A stretch of DNA of 64,000 nt, taken from NCBI GenBank assembly GCA_903899945.1, contig CAIULA010000034.1, positions 62,001 through 126,000 of the forward strand. Direction: 5' to 3'. This document shows positions 56,217-64,000 of this stretch, piece after piece. Positions within the stretch are counted from its first letter, which is position 1, and each line of letters starts with the position of its first letter. A program made the translations under genes and the position numbers. A model generated the notes under the pieces. It was not told the origin of the DNA and made no database searches. It worked only from the letters and a program-made list of their open reading frames with translations. The DNA comes from an uncultured Alphaproteobacteria bacterium (GTDB taxonomy: Bacteria; Pseudomonadota; Alphaproteobacteria; Paracaedibacterales; CAIULA01).

Positions 56217-57035
56217 TTATATTTTTTGATTCCGTACGTTAATATTTAGAAATTTTCCAGCAAAGGCTGTAACAGCTTCTCCTGTTAAGAAGGTGCGTTC
56301 GTGTTCATAACGGATTTTTAAAACACCGCCCCGTTTCGAGGCTTGATAGGCTAAAAATTCATTTTTTCCAAGTCTTTCAGACCAATAAGGGGCAAGTTTA
56401 CAATGAGCAGAGCCAGTGACAGGATCTTCATCTATACCATCACGAGGGGCAAAAACACGGGAAACAAAATCATATTCATCTCCTTCATTTCCAGATGCTG
56501 TTACTATAATGCTGCTACAATCAATTTCTTTAAGCTTAGAAATGTCAGGAGTTAATTTTTTAACTGCTTTTGTGCTGTGGAGTTCCACGATATAGTCGTC
56601 ATTGGCTTTGCTGAGTGCAATAGGTGAAATTCCCAAAGCTTCTGATAGTCCATCTGGCATGCTTATTAGTTCCGTGTTGTATGCCGGAAAATCAAGGGTA
56701 ATCGAGTCTTTATTATTTTGAGCCGCAAGAATGCCACTATGAGAGTCAAAGTAAATTTTTTCAAACTCTTTTGCTATGCCATGGTCATTCCATAAGATAT
56801 GGGCAGCAGCAAGTGTTGCATGCCCACAAAGATTTACCTCTGTTACCGGTGTAAACCACCTAATGTCATAATGACCATGTTGTTTTGGTATTACGAAAGC
56901 TGTCTCTGATAAATTAATCTCAGCAGCAATTTTTTGCATGAGGTCTTCTTCTGGAAATTGCTCAACAATGCAAACGCCAGCAGGATTTCCATGAAAGATT
57001 TCATGGCTAAACGCGTCAACTGTCCAAAATTTCAT
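56217..57035 (-). CDS. PhzF family isomerase
   Basis: A 272-aa PhzF/YddE-type protein. The double hot-dog-like halves open with FWTVDAFSHEIFHGNPAGVC, then EINLSETAFVIPK (the conserved Glu) and RWFTPVTEVNLCGHATLAAA; DEDPVTGSAHCKLAPYW closes it. Known members isomerise a phenazine precursor; most, such as YddE, have no known substrate. The gene follows the AlkD-like gene after 30 nt, so it may belong to the same operon. Confidence 0.9.
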   Translation of the reverse strand: MKFWTVDAFSHEIFHGNPAGVCIVEQFPEEDLMQKIAAEINLSETAFVIPKQHGHYDIRWFTPVTEVNLCGHATLAAAHILWNDHGIAKEFEKIYFDSHSGILAAQNNKDSITLDFPAYNTELISMPDGLSEALGISPIALSKANDDYIVELHSTKAVKKLTPDISKLKEIDCSSIIVTASGNEGDEYDFVSRVFAPRDGIDEDPVTGSAHCKLAPYWSERLGKNEFLAYQASKRGGVLKIRYEHERTFLTGEAVTAFAGKFLNINVRNQKI

Positions 57036-57065
57036 TTTCTTTGTACGGCTCCTTGATATCTAATT

Positions 57066-57860
57066 TTAGCAATTCCTAAGTCCTCTTTTGCAAATATAAA
57101 GGGTCTCTGGAATGTTACTTTGTTGCCATTCTTTGCACAAATCTTTTACCCACTGTGGTTTCGATTTTGCAGAATCATTCAACCAGTTTGCCACCGAATT
57201 TTGTACATATCTAGAGGGATCTGCTTTTAAATTTGATAAAATTGGCAAGGCAAGGGCGGGATTATCTTTTAATTGTTGGATATGGGCGCACCACACTCCT
57301 CTAGGGCGAGTTATTTCGCTTGCGAATCGCCTGAAATTATCTGTTCGTTTTGCCCAGGGCACTAAAAGTTTGATCATCCTTTCGGGCATTTCAGCGCAAT
57401 AAGGCCTGAGTGCAAGCCATGCCCATTCGCGTACACCAAAATGATTGTCATCGGCAAGGGGTTCAATTGCTTTTAATTTTTCTTCTATGTTTGAATTTGG
57501 GGAATAAGCGATCATATAAGCAGCCCATCCCCTAAGCGTGTCAGAGGGATGGGTACCAATATCTTCAAAAGAAACGCCTTTTTTCACTAAATAGCGAGCC
57601 ATTGTTTCCATTTTTTTGGTGATACCCAAATTTCTTAAAGAATCTTGGACATCGCTGGAAAGAGAGTGATTTAAAGTGTTTTTTAAAAGGAGGGGAAAAT
57701 CAACGGAAAGTCCTTCCATCAGATTGGCTGTCTCTAAAAGACCTTGATTAAGTTGCTGCCGTATTTCTTCCGGAACATCTTTTAGAGTTCGTCCCCCTTT
57801 TCGTTTTATTTCTTTTGCTTTTTCCATAACAATTTTCTGTAAGTAAAATTTCAGTTTCAC
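57066..57860 (-). CDS. DNA alkylation repair protein, AlkD-like HEAT repeat
   Basis: About 264 residues made of paired helices typical of ALK/HEAT proteins: GWAAYMIAYSPNSNIEEKLK, then DDNHFGVREWAWLALRPYCA, SEITRPRGVWCAHIQQLK and SNLKADPSRYVQNSVANWLN. AlkD-like enzymes excise N3/N7-alkylpurines; many relatives lack catalytic activity, so glycosylase function is probable but not proved. GTG at 57860 overlaps the upstream stop by 4 nt, and ATG 57827 is an alternative start. Confidence 0.75.
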   Translation of the reverse strand: MKLKFYLQKIVMEKAKEIKRKGGRTLKDVPEEIRQQLNQGLLETANLMEGLSVDFPLLLKNTLNHSLSSDVQDSLRNLGITKKMETMARYLVKKGVSFEDIGTHPSDTLRGWAAYMIAYSPNSNIEEKLKAIEPLADDNHFGVREWAWLALRPYCAEMPERMIKLLVPWAKRTDNFRRFASEITRPRGVWCAHIQQLKDNPALALPILSNLKADPSRYVQNSVANWLNDSAKSKPQWVKDLCKEWQQSNIPETLYICKRGLRNC

Positions 57861-58414
57861 TTATTGATCATTTTTTCTATCTCGTCCAGAGTTGATTTAA
57901 TCATTTTTATTGAAATTTGCGTTAATTTCTCGGAATGGAATATTTCATTCTGTTCATCATGAAGTATTAGATTGAGAGTATTTGAACATATTTTCTGAGA
58001 ATACTTTAAGCTAGACAGAAAATTTGCAATCATTTTCCATCTTTTTTCTATAAGGTGAGATTCAAAAATTTCAAGATTGCGCCCTTTGAGTTGACCAAGA
58101 TTTCCGTTAATGCTTTTTAGGTGCGTTTGTATTCCCATGCTACGAAAAGCTTTATTGTAGAGTTTTCTAAGGGAAATTCCAATTTTCAGATGCTTTTCCG
58201 TTAATATTCCTTGGGCAAACAGACGGTGCAATAAACATCCTCCCTGTATTTTTTGTTGAATATTACGAGTTTTAGGTGAAGGTATTTGATTCGGGAAAGA
58301 GAGAAGAATGGCTCTTCTCTTTTTCTGAAGTTCAGGCGTACCTCTATCTAGCTTTTCTCTCGCATGCGAAGGACGACCTCGTTTGGTTTTAAATGAAGGA
58401 AAAAGATTTACCAT
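57857..58414 (-). CDS. Unknown basic protein with AT-hook-like motif
   Basis: A 185-aa protein. The N-terminus KTKRGRPSHAREKLDRGTPE contains KRGRP, an AT-hook core. A helical middle (GGCLLHRLFAQGILTEKHLK) and a C-terminal helical region (LTQISIKMIKSTLDEIEKM) follow. It is basic and I assign no family. GAGGA lies 6 nt before the ATG, which overlaps the upstream gene (ATGGTAA). With the HTH-containing neighbour it looks like a coupled regulatory or DNA-associated pair. Confidence 0.6.
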   Translation of the reverse strand: MVNLFPSFKTKRGRPSHAREKLDRGTPELQKKRRAILLSFPNQIPSPKTRNIQQKIQGGCLLHRLFAQGILTEKHLKIGISLRKLYNKAFRSMGIQTHLKSINGNLGQLKGRNLEIFESHLIEKRWKMIANFLSSLKYSQKICSNTLNLILHDEQNEIFHSEKLTQISIKMIKSTLDEIEKMINK

Positions 58415-58962
58415 GTGACTTCCTCTGTCAAAAAGGTTTGTTTTCCTTCTTCAAGGCGAAGTTTATTGGCAAAAAGAACAACCTTTAAAGGGCTGCTGGG
58501 TTTGTGATCTAGAAAGAAGGTGGCTGCATCATAAGTAGAAATTTCGTTTTCACTTAAACGTAAGGCTTCGATACGTATCCCTTTGCTTTTGATATAGTCC
58601 ACTACGTCACGTAATGAGACCCAAGGATTACCCCCTTTAGATTTTTTAATTTTTTTTAACTCTTTAGGGGGGCAAGAGAGTTGATTTTCTAAAGAACATT
58701 TTCTAGGCTTGAGAGATTGATATTCGATAATAGGAGGGAGTTTTGCTTTACAGTAATTGGCTCTTGGGTCCCATTCTACGTAGCCCTTTTTCATTGCAAT
58801 TTGAGTTTTTAAGTTTCTAATGCCATAACGACTAAGGATTTTGTTAAGAGAGCTCGTGCTCCTTTCCAATCTATAAGCTATTGCCTTAATTTTTTCTCCT
58901 TTTAGGTATTCAGTTTCTACTTGCTTTAATTCTTGTTCTGTCCAGGGGCGGTTTTGTTTCAT
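58408..58962 (-). CDS. Putative HTH DNA-binding protein
   Basis: A 184-aa protein. The first 45 residues are a Myb/GcrA-like helix-turn-helix: RPWTEQELKQVETEYLKG, then IKAIAYRLERSTSSLNKIL. GcrA, an alphaproteobacterial cell-cycle regulator, begins similarly (W-T-E-E...), but the remainder here does not match. The middle has CSLENQLSCPPKELK and a C-terminal VSLRDVVDYIKSKG region that could be a second small helical unit. AGGA lies 8 nt before the ATG. It is the first gene of the operon that includes the AT-hook-like protein, the AlkD-like protein and probably the PhzF protein. Confidence 0.6.
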   Translation of the reverse strand: MKQNRPWTEQELKQVETEYLKGEKIKAIAYRLERSTSSLNKILSRYGIRNLKTQIAMKKGYVEWDPRANYCKAKLPPIIEYQSLKPRKCSLENQLSCPPKELKKIKKSKGGNPWVSLRDVVDYIKSKGIRIEALRLSENEISTYDAATFFLDHKPSSPLKVVLFANKLRLEEGKQTFLTEEVTW

Positions 58963-59282
58963 TCTCGATTCCTACTCTTATCGATATGCTTTTTTTTCAT
59001 CTCTAATATGTTTCCCTTACATATTAATCATCCGCAAAAGAAATAATTTGCGTCAAAGAGAATTTTATCCCATCAAATTTTATTAAATTTTTATTAAACT
59101 TATATGATTAATTTCTAAATTTTTCAGCTTTTGGTGGAATTAATGCGCTATGCTGTGTCATTAAAGCTAAAATTTATGAATAAAGGTTCTTCGTTCAAAG
59201 CGTCAGTATAAGCTTGATCTGATCGGATGGATTTGTTATTTGTTAAAGACATTGTTTTGAAAAAGACGTTTCAAGGCGCTAT
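58963..59282. other. 320-nt upstream region of the HTH operon and tRNA-Leu
   Basis: AT-rich with no ORF. CGCAAA/TTTGCG (around 59034-59053) forms a 6-bp inverted repeat that could be an operator for the HTH gene. No good -35/-10 pair was found for the tRNA, and I see nothing else. Confidence 0.35.
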
Positions 59283-59367
<85 letters not shown>

Positions 59368-59395
59368 TAAATATGATGCTAAGGTAGTAATTAGG

Positions 59396-60838
59396 ATGAA
59401 TATCGAAGAAAAAAAATCAACTGGGTTAACTAAGGATTTCAGCGTAACTATCCCTTACGGGACGATAGCAGAGAAAATTTCAGCTTGGTTAGCAGAAAAA
59501 GCAAAACACATTCGGATTGATGGTTTTCGTCCAGGAAAAGTTCCTTTTAACATAGTAGAGCAGCGTTATTCTCTTCAGGCTGAACAGGATGTTTTAGAGA
59601 GCCTTATAAAAGAAGCGACTCAGAAAATTATAAAGGACAATGGTCTTCGTCTGGCAGTTCAACCGACATATGAGAATATTAATCAATATGAAGTTGGAAA
59701 AGATTTTAGTTTTTCTGTCTCGATGGAAGCTTTTCCGGAAATTAAGCTTAAAGATTTTAAAGATATTAAAGTGGATCGCCTTGTCGTTGAAATAAGCGGA
59801 AAAGAGGTTGAAGATGCTTTAAAAAACCTGTCTGAACGTCATGTTAAATTCAATGTAGCTGCCGATAGCCATAAAATTAAAGAAGGTGATCAGGTTAAAA
59901 TCGACCTCGATTGTACTGATAACAAGAAACAAGTTAAGTCCTTTAGCGGCAAGGGAATTACAATTGTCGTTGGCAAAAACGAAGTTGGTTTAAATTTTAT
60001 TGAGGACAAGTTAAGCGGTCATAAAAAGCATGAAACAATTACGGTTGATCATGCTTTTGAGGCTGATTATGCTGATAAGACGTTGGCGGGAAAGACTGTC
60101 AACTTTGAAGCAAAAATTGTCGAAGTTTCAGTACCTGAAAAAACAGAAATCAATGAGGCTTTTGCAAAAGAGATGGGTTGCGAAGGTTTAGAAGATTTAC
60201 GCGCAAAGATTAAAGATAGTTTGCAAAAAGATAGTTTGAACCTTACAAAGCTTTATCACAAAAGGCATGTGCTTGATGCAATGGCGGATATCTATGATTT
60301 TGAGCTACCAAAATCAATGGTTCAGAAAGAGTTTGATAGTATTTGGGCTCGTCTCCAAGATGAAATTTCTCAGGCCAAAGCTGATGGTAGTTTTGAAGAA
60401 GATGACGATAGACCGGATGATGAACTTAAAAAAGAATATGAATCAATTGCGTCTCGTAGAGTTCGTTTGGGGCTTGTGATTGCAGAGATTGCAAAGGCTC
60501 ACACAATTCGTGTGACTCCTGAAATGGCTCGTAATGCAATTTTCCGAGAAGCGATGCGTTATCCAGGACAAGAGAAAGAAGTCATAAAATTCTACCGAGA
60601 TCATCCGCAGATGATTGAGCAGGTCACTTCTCCTATTCTTGAAGATTTGGTTGTTGACTTCATTTTGACAGAGGCAACTTTGAATGAAACCAAAGTCACA
60701 ACGAAACAACTGGCTGAAAAATTAAAAGGTGTTCTTCCCGGTTATGGAGAAGAAGAATCGACTGATAAGAATGAATCTTCTAAAACCCAAGCGAAAACCG
60801 CAAAACCTAAAAAGAAATCAGAAAGTAAAGCAGCATGA
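59396..60838 (+). CDS. tig: Trigger factor
   Basis: A 480-aa ribosome-associated chaperone and PPIase. The ribosome-binding domain has the signature [11 protein letters not shown]. The FKBP domain (residues about 150-235) contains [11 protein letters not shown], and the C-terminal arm domain follows. The Lys/Ser-rich tail ([11 protein letters not shown]) is longer than in E. coli, a common alphaproteobacterial feature. It overlaps clpP by 4 nt. No separate promoter is obvious, and it may be read from the tRNA-Leu side. Confidence 0.96.
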   Translation: MNIEEKKSTGLTKDFSVTIPYGTIAEKISAWLAEKAKHIRIDGFRPGKVPFNIVEQRYSLQAEQDVLESLIKEATQKIIKDNGLRLAVQPTYENINQYEVGKDFSFSVSMEAFPEIKLKDFKDIKVDRLVVEISGKEVEDALKNLSERHVKFNVAADSHKIKEGDQVKIDLDCTDNKKQVKSFSGKGITIVVGKNEVGLNFIEDKLSGHKKHETITVDHAFEADYADKTLAGKTVNFEAKIVEVSVPEKTEINEAFAKEMGCEGLEDLRAKIKDSLQKDSLNLTKLYHKRHVLDAMADIYDFELPKSMVQKEFDSIWARLQDEISQAKADGSFEEDDDRPDDELKKEYESIASRRVRLGLVIAEIAKAHTIRVTPEMARNAIFREAMRYPGQEKEVIKFYRDHPQMIEQVTSPILEDLVVDFILTEATLNETKVTTKQLAEKLKGVLPGYGEEESTDKNESSKTQAKTAKPKKKSESKAA

Positions 60839-61506
60839 CGATGAATAGTTTTTCTCTGTCCTCCTCTAGATCTTATGATATTCAGGCGAATCTTGTTCCC
60901 ATGGTTGTTGAGCAAACAAGCCGCGGAGAGAGAGCTTATGATATTTATTCGCGTCTTTTAAAAGAGCGGATTATTTTTGTAACAGGCCCAATTTTTGATG
61001 AGATGGCGTCTCTTATTTGTGCTCAGCTCCTTTTTTTGGAATCTGAAAACCCAAACAAAGATATTGCTATGTATATTAATTCTCCAGGTGGTTCTGTTAC
61101 AGCGGGTATGTCAATTTTTGATACAATGAATTATATTCGTCCTGATGTTGCAACTTTATGCCTAGGGCAGGCTTGTTCATTTGGGTCTTTATTATTGACA
61201 GCGGGTACAAAGGGCAAAAGATTCTGCCTTACAAATGCTCGTGTTATGGTTCATCAACCCCATGGTGGAGCTCAAGGGCAGGCCACAGATATCGAAATAC
61301 AAGCGCGAGAAATCATAAAAACACGTGCAAGATTGAATGATATTTATGTAGAAAGAACGGGCCAGCCCTTAAGTGTTATTGAAGAAGCTATGGAGCGCGA
61401 TCGCTTTATGTCAGCTGAAGAAGCAAAAGCCTTTGGTTTGATTGACGAAGTTGTTGTAAACCGTCCTGCTGCGTTAATTACAGCGCCTGATGTTAAAGGG
61501 AGCTAG
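60835..61506 (+). CDS. clpP: ATP-dependent Clp protease proteolytic subunit
   Basis: A 223-aa serine protease forming the barrel with ClpX. The nucleophile is Ser in [11 protein letters not shown] (where E. coli has GQAASMG), His in VMVHQPHGG, and Asp in [18 protein letters not shown]. The N-terminal [14 protein letters not shown] and [14 protein letters not shown] are family marks. The ATG overlaps the tig stop (ATGA). An ATG two codons later is possible. Confidence 0.97.
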   Translation: MTMNSFSLSSSRSYDIQANLVPMVVEQTSRGERAYDIYSRLLKERIIFVTGPIFDEMASLICAQLLFLESENPNKDIAMYINSPGGSVTAGMSIFDTMNYIRPDVATLCLGQACSFGSLLLTAGTKGKRFCLTNARVMVHQPHGGAQGQATDIEIQAREIIKTRARLNDIYVERTGQPLSVIEEAMERDRFMSAEEAKAFGLIDEVVVNRPAALITAPDVKGS

Positions 61507-61566
61507 AATTAACTATTTATTGACACTTTCGCTTCATAGTTAAAGTACAACCAGATGAGGAGCAAC

Positions 61567-61599
61567 ATGGGTTTAAGCAGTTTTCAGAAATTATTTTAA
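61567..61599 (+). promoter_or_regulatory. Candidate leader ORF and inverted repeat before clpX
   Basis: GAGGAG (61557-61562) precedes an ATG at 61567 by 4 nt and opens MGLSSFQKLF (10 codons, stop 61597-61599). A perfect 9-bp inverted repeat AGCAGTTTT (61576-61584)/AAAACTGCT (61610-61618) has its left arm inside this ORF. TTGACA (61520-61525) upstream could be a -35, but no good -10 follows. A leader peptide or attenuation device for clpX is inference. Confidence 0.4.
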
Positions 61600-61658
61600 G
61601 TTAATTTTAAAAACTGCTAAATCTAGAATTGTTCAAAAAAGAAAAGTGAGATTTTTAT

Positions 61659-62918
61659 ATGAGTAAAAGTGCCGGTAACGACGCAAAAAATACACTTTAT
61701 TGTTCATTTTGCGGAAAAAGTCAACATGAAGTACGCAAGCTCATTGCAGGACCAACGGTCTTTATATGTGACGAATGTGTGGAACTTTGTACGGATATTA
61801 TTCGTGAAGAGAACCATTCCTCGCGTCTAGCTTTGCAAGATGGTGTGCCAACTCCACACGATATTATGGGGTTCCTTGATGATTATGTCATAGGTCAAAA
61901 GCATGCGAAAAAGGTTCTTTCAGTTGCAGTACACAACCACTACAAACGGTTGTCGCATGGCGCTAAGGGAGCCGATATTGAAATCGCTAAGTCCAATATT
62001 CTTTTAATAGGTCCAACAGGAAGTGGCAAAACACTTTTAGCGCAGACTCTAGCCCGTATTATTGATGTACCTTTCACTATGGCGGATGCTACCACTTTGA
62101 CCGAGGCTGGTTATGTTGGTGAAGACGTTGAAAACATTATTCTAAAGCTTTTACAAGCTGCCGATTATAATGTTGAACGTGCTCAAAGAGGTATTGTCTA
62201 TATTGACGAGGTTGATAAAATCTCCCGCAAATCAGATAATCCTTCTATTACCAGAGATGTCTCTGGTGAAGGTGTTCAACAAGCGCTTTTGAAAATTATG
62301 GAAGGAACAGTTGCATCAGTACCTCCACAAGGTGGGCGTAAGCATCCTCAACAAGAATTTTTGCAGGTAGATACAACCAACATACTCTTTATTTGCGGCG
62401 GTGCCTTTTCAGGTTTAGAAAAGATTATTTCCGCTCGTGGAAAAGGGGCAGGAATTGGTTTTGGCGCAGAAGTGAGAGCTCCCGACGAAAGACCAACTGG
62501 GGAAGTCCTGCGTGAGGTTGAGCCAGAGGACCTATTAAGGTTTGGTTTGATTCCTGAATTCATTGGAAGGCTGCCCGTAATTGCAACGCTTGGTGATCTA
62601 GACGAACCTGCCCTTATTGACATTTTGACAAAGCCTAAGAATGCTTTGGTGAAACAGTATAAGCGTTTGTTTGAAATGGAAAACGTGAAGCTTACCCTTA
62701 ACGATGATGCTTTGGCGTCTATTGCTAAAAAAGCTCTTTCTAGAAGGACTGGTGCGCGCGGCTTAAGGTCAATTATGGAGCAAATCTTGCTTGAGACAAT
62801 GTATGAACTTCCTTCTTATGAAGGTGTGGAAGAAGTGATAATCAACAAAGATGTTGTCGATTATCAAAAGCCACCTATGACAATTCATGCGAAGCGCTTA
62901 ACAGAAAATACAGCTTAG
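61659..62918 (+). CDS. clpX: ATP-dependent Clp protease ATP-binding subunit ClpX
   Basis: A 419-aa AAA+ unfoldase. The N-terminal C4 zinc domain is [14 protein letters not shown]...CDECVELC. Walker [14 protein letters not shown], Walker [14 protein letters not shown], pore loop [11 protein letters not shown] and the sensor II region [11 protein letters not shown] are all present. The ATG is at 61659. It is followed by a strong terminator. lon, the usual next gene in many Proteobacteria, does not follow; mlaA does. Confidence 0.98.
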   Translation: MSKSAGNDAKNTLYCSFCGKSQHEVRKLIAGPTVFICDECVELCTDIIREENHSSRLALQDGVPTPHDIMGFLDDYVIGQKHAKKVLSVAVHNHYKRLSHGAKGADIEIAKSNILLIGPTGSGKTLLAQTLARIIDVPFTMADATTLTEAGYVGEDVENIILKLLQAADYNVERAQRGIVYIDEVDKISRKSDNPSITRDVSGEGVQQALLKIMEGTVASVPPQGGRKHPQQEFLQVDTTNILFICGGAFSGLEKIISARGKGAGIGFGAEVRAPDERPTGEVLREVEPEDLLRFGLIPEFIGRLPVIATLGDLDEPALIDILTKPKNALVKQYKRLFEMENVKLTLNDDALASIAKKALSRRTGARGLRSIMEQILLETMYELPSYEGVEEVIINKDVVDYQKPPMTIHAKRLTENTA

Positions 62919-62950
62919 TAGCCATTTAAGCCAACTTAAGGTCTTATCTT

Positions 62951-62988
62951 TAAAGCCCTACTTGAGAGAGTCGGGCTTTATTTTTTTT
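62951..62988 (+). terminator. clpX terminator
   Basis: Stem TAAAGCCC (62951-62958)/GGGCTTTA (62973-62980) with a 14-nt loop, followed directly by eight T. Confidence 0.92.
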
Positions 62989-63089
62989 CTTAAAATTGAC
63001 TTATGAATAAAATTTAATAGTTTCCTTTGCTGCTCTCTTCTGTTTTTGATAGAATTTCGGTCAAGTACATTTCATGATCGGCGTTTATT

Positions 63090-63914
63090 TTGATTAAGTC
63101 ATTATTTTTTTATGCATTTCTGGCTTTAGGATCAGTTGCTTTTGCACTTGATATTTCTTCTCCTGGGATTCCAACGACTGGCATTGAAAACGTTGCTTCT
63201 CACGATTTGAGTTCTGATGCGTGGTGGGCTAAAAGCTTTGATGATGATCAGGTTTTAGCCGAGCCAGACCCATTAGAACCGATGAACAGGGCATTTTTTA
63301 ATTTCAACCGCGTTCTGGATGGAATTCTTTTAAAGCCAATCGCAATTGGTTATGACACTGTGTTTCCACACCCTGTCAAAGAAGGTGTCACCAATTTTCT
63401 AGATAATCTTTCTGCACCTTTGGGAGTAATTAATTACACTTTACAAGGGGAAGGGGAAAAAACCTTAGAGACAATTGCTCGTTTTTTAATCAATACTACC
63501 TTTGGTATTTTTGGTTTGGTTGATGTGGCAAAGGAAGTTGGGATTCCTTCAAAACCTGCAACATTTAACCAGACATTAGCAACATGGGGAGTAGAAACAG
63601 GACCATATCTGATGGTGCCATTTGTAGGGCCTTCTTCATTCCGTGGAACTTATGGAATGATAGCTGACTGGTACCTAAACCCGCTTTACTATATTGCTCA
63701 CAACAAGCATCGTCAGGGCAACAGGTACGGCCAACAAGTCTATTTACTCTATGCGTTGTATGGGCTTGATGTTGTTAATCGTCGTTCCAAACTTATTGAT
63801 GCGCTTAATGATATTGAGAGAAATTCACTTGATCCATACGTTACGATTCGTAACATCTACTTCCAAAAACAAGCCGAGATGGAACGAGAGATAAGGGCAA
63901 GGAAATCCGTTTAG
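63090..63914 (+). CDS. mlaA: MlaA/VacJ family outer-membrane lipid-transport protein
   Basis: A 274-aa protein. The domain matches MlaA: DPLEPMNRAFFNFNRVLDG, VKEGVTNFLDNLSAPLGVIN, ARFLINTTFGIFGLVDVA, FNQTLATWGVETGPYLMVP and RSKLIDALNDIERNSLDPY. MlaA with the Mla system removes misplaced phospholipids from the outer leaflet. The signal sequence (IKSLFFYAFLALGSVAFA) has no cysteine, so the usual lipoprotein attachment is missing. The start is TTG at 63090, since no in-frame ATG precedes the signal. Confidence 0.9.
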   Translation: MIKSLFFYAFLALGSVAFALDISSPGIPTTGIENVASHDLSSDAWWAKSFDDDQVLAEPDPLEPMNRAFFNFNRVLDGILLKPIAIGYDTVFPHPVKEGVTNFLDNLSAPLGVINYTLQGEGEKTLETIARFLINTTFGIFGLVDVAKEVGIPSKPATFNQTLATWGVETGPYLMVPFVGPSSFRGTYGMIADWYLNPLYYIAHNKHRQGNRYGQQVYLLYALYGLDVVNRRSKLIDALNDIERNSLDPYVTIRNIYFQKQAEMEREIRARKSV

Positions 63915-64000
63915 AGCGAGGAAATATCCTCTAATGCTCGCCAAGAACTTTGGGGAATAGACACCTAATAACGGCAAATTCAGGATTAAAAACGAATCAA
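63915..64000. other. 3' edge of window, no gene seen
   Basis: After mlaA the sequence contains a two-part hairpin, GAGC/GCTC enclosing GAGG/CCTC, just past the stop. There is no T-run. A partial following gene is not discernible. Confidence 0.4.

Overview
The window looks like a chromosomal segment from an AT-rich alphaproteobacterium, most plausibly a host-associated or intracellular lineage such as Holosporales/Paracaedibacteraceae-like protist symbionts. The lineage is inferred from several things: an FYDLN-acid protein (TIGR02300), the order rpsF-rpsR-DUF2232-rplI, a TIGR01459 HAD protein, tig-clpP-clpX, a MotA/TolQ-like protein, many TTG starts, and exported proteins including a likely effector-type metallopeptidase. 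No rRNA is present, so the assignment is not certain. I saw no CRISPR array, transposase, integrase or phage structural gene.

Layout. 0-15 kb, mostly minus strand: partial rlmN, an FYDLN zinc-ribbon protein, a class A PBP, the replication set dnaN-recF-gyrB, a DUF2079 membrane protein divergent from a tiny Gly/Ser-repeat exported protein, aconitase, and a two-gene arnA(dehydrogenase)-arnD unit. 15-22.7 kb, mostly plus: rmuC with a DUF4139 protein, then rpsF-rpsR-DUF2232-rplI with a structured leader and an internal hairpin, then comM. 22.7-34.5 kb is the most accessory part: an MFS exporter, a SLC13-like permease overlapping a COG2984 binding protein, a DUF7002 protein, an M91-like secreted zinc metallopeptidase, a Sel1-like secreted protein, an APH-fold kinase, tRNA-Phe, ruvX divergent from hflX, an unknown exported 354-aa protein and a DUF2914 protein. 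34.6-38.1 kb: uvrB and a MotA/TolQ-like protein, separated by a structured intergenic region.

38.2-53.2 kb is the division/cell-wall (dcw) cluster on the minus strand: rsmH-ftsL-ftsI-murE-murF-mraY-murD-ftsW-murG, a 182-nt gap with a possible internal promoter, then murC-murB-ddl-ftsQ. mraZ is missing at the head, and ftsA and ftsZ are missing at the tail. A textbook promoter (TTGACA-17-TATAGA) lies upstream of rsmH, and its predicted transcript begins exactly at a hairpin. 53.4-59 kb: kdsB, a YmdB-type phosphoesterase, then on the minus strand a HAD phosphatase, a PhzF protein, an AlkD-like protein and two small regulator-like proteins in a tight operon. 59.3-64 kb: tRNA-Leu, tig, clpP, clpX and mlaA.

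Most genes are core. They cover replication and repair (dnaN, recF, gyrB, uvrB, ruvX, rmuC), envelope construction (dcw, PBP1A, kdsB, mlaA, arn), protein quality control (tig, clpP, clpX) and translation. The points most worth a second look are the SLC13/COG2984 gene pair, the M91-like protease, the structured convergent intergenic elements (two of which share ordered landmarks), the leader ORF plus inverted repeat before clpX, and the interrupted dcw cluster.
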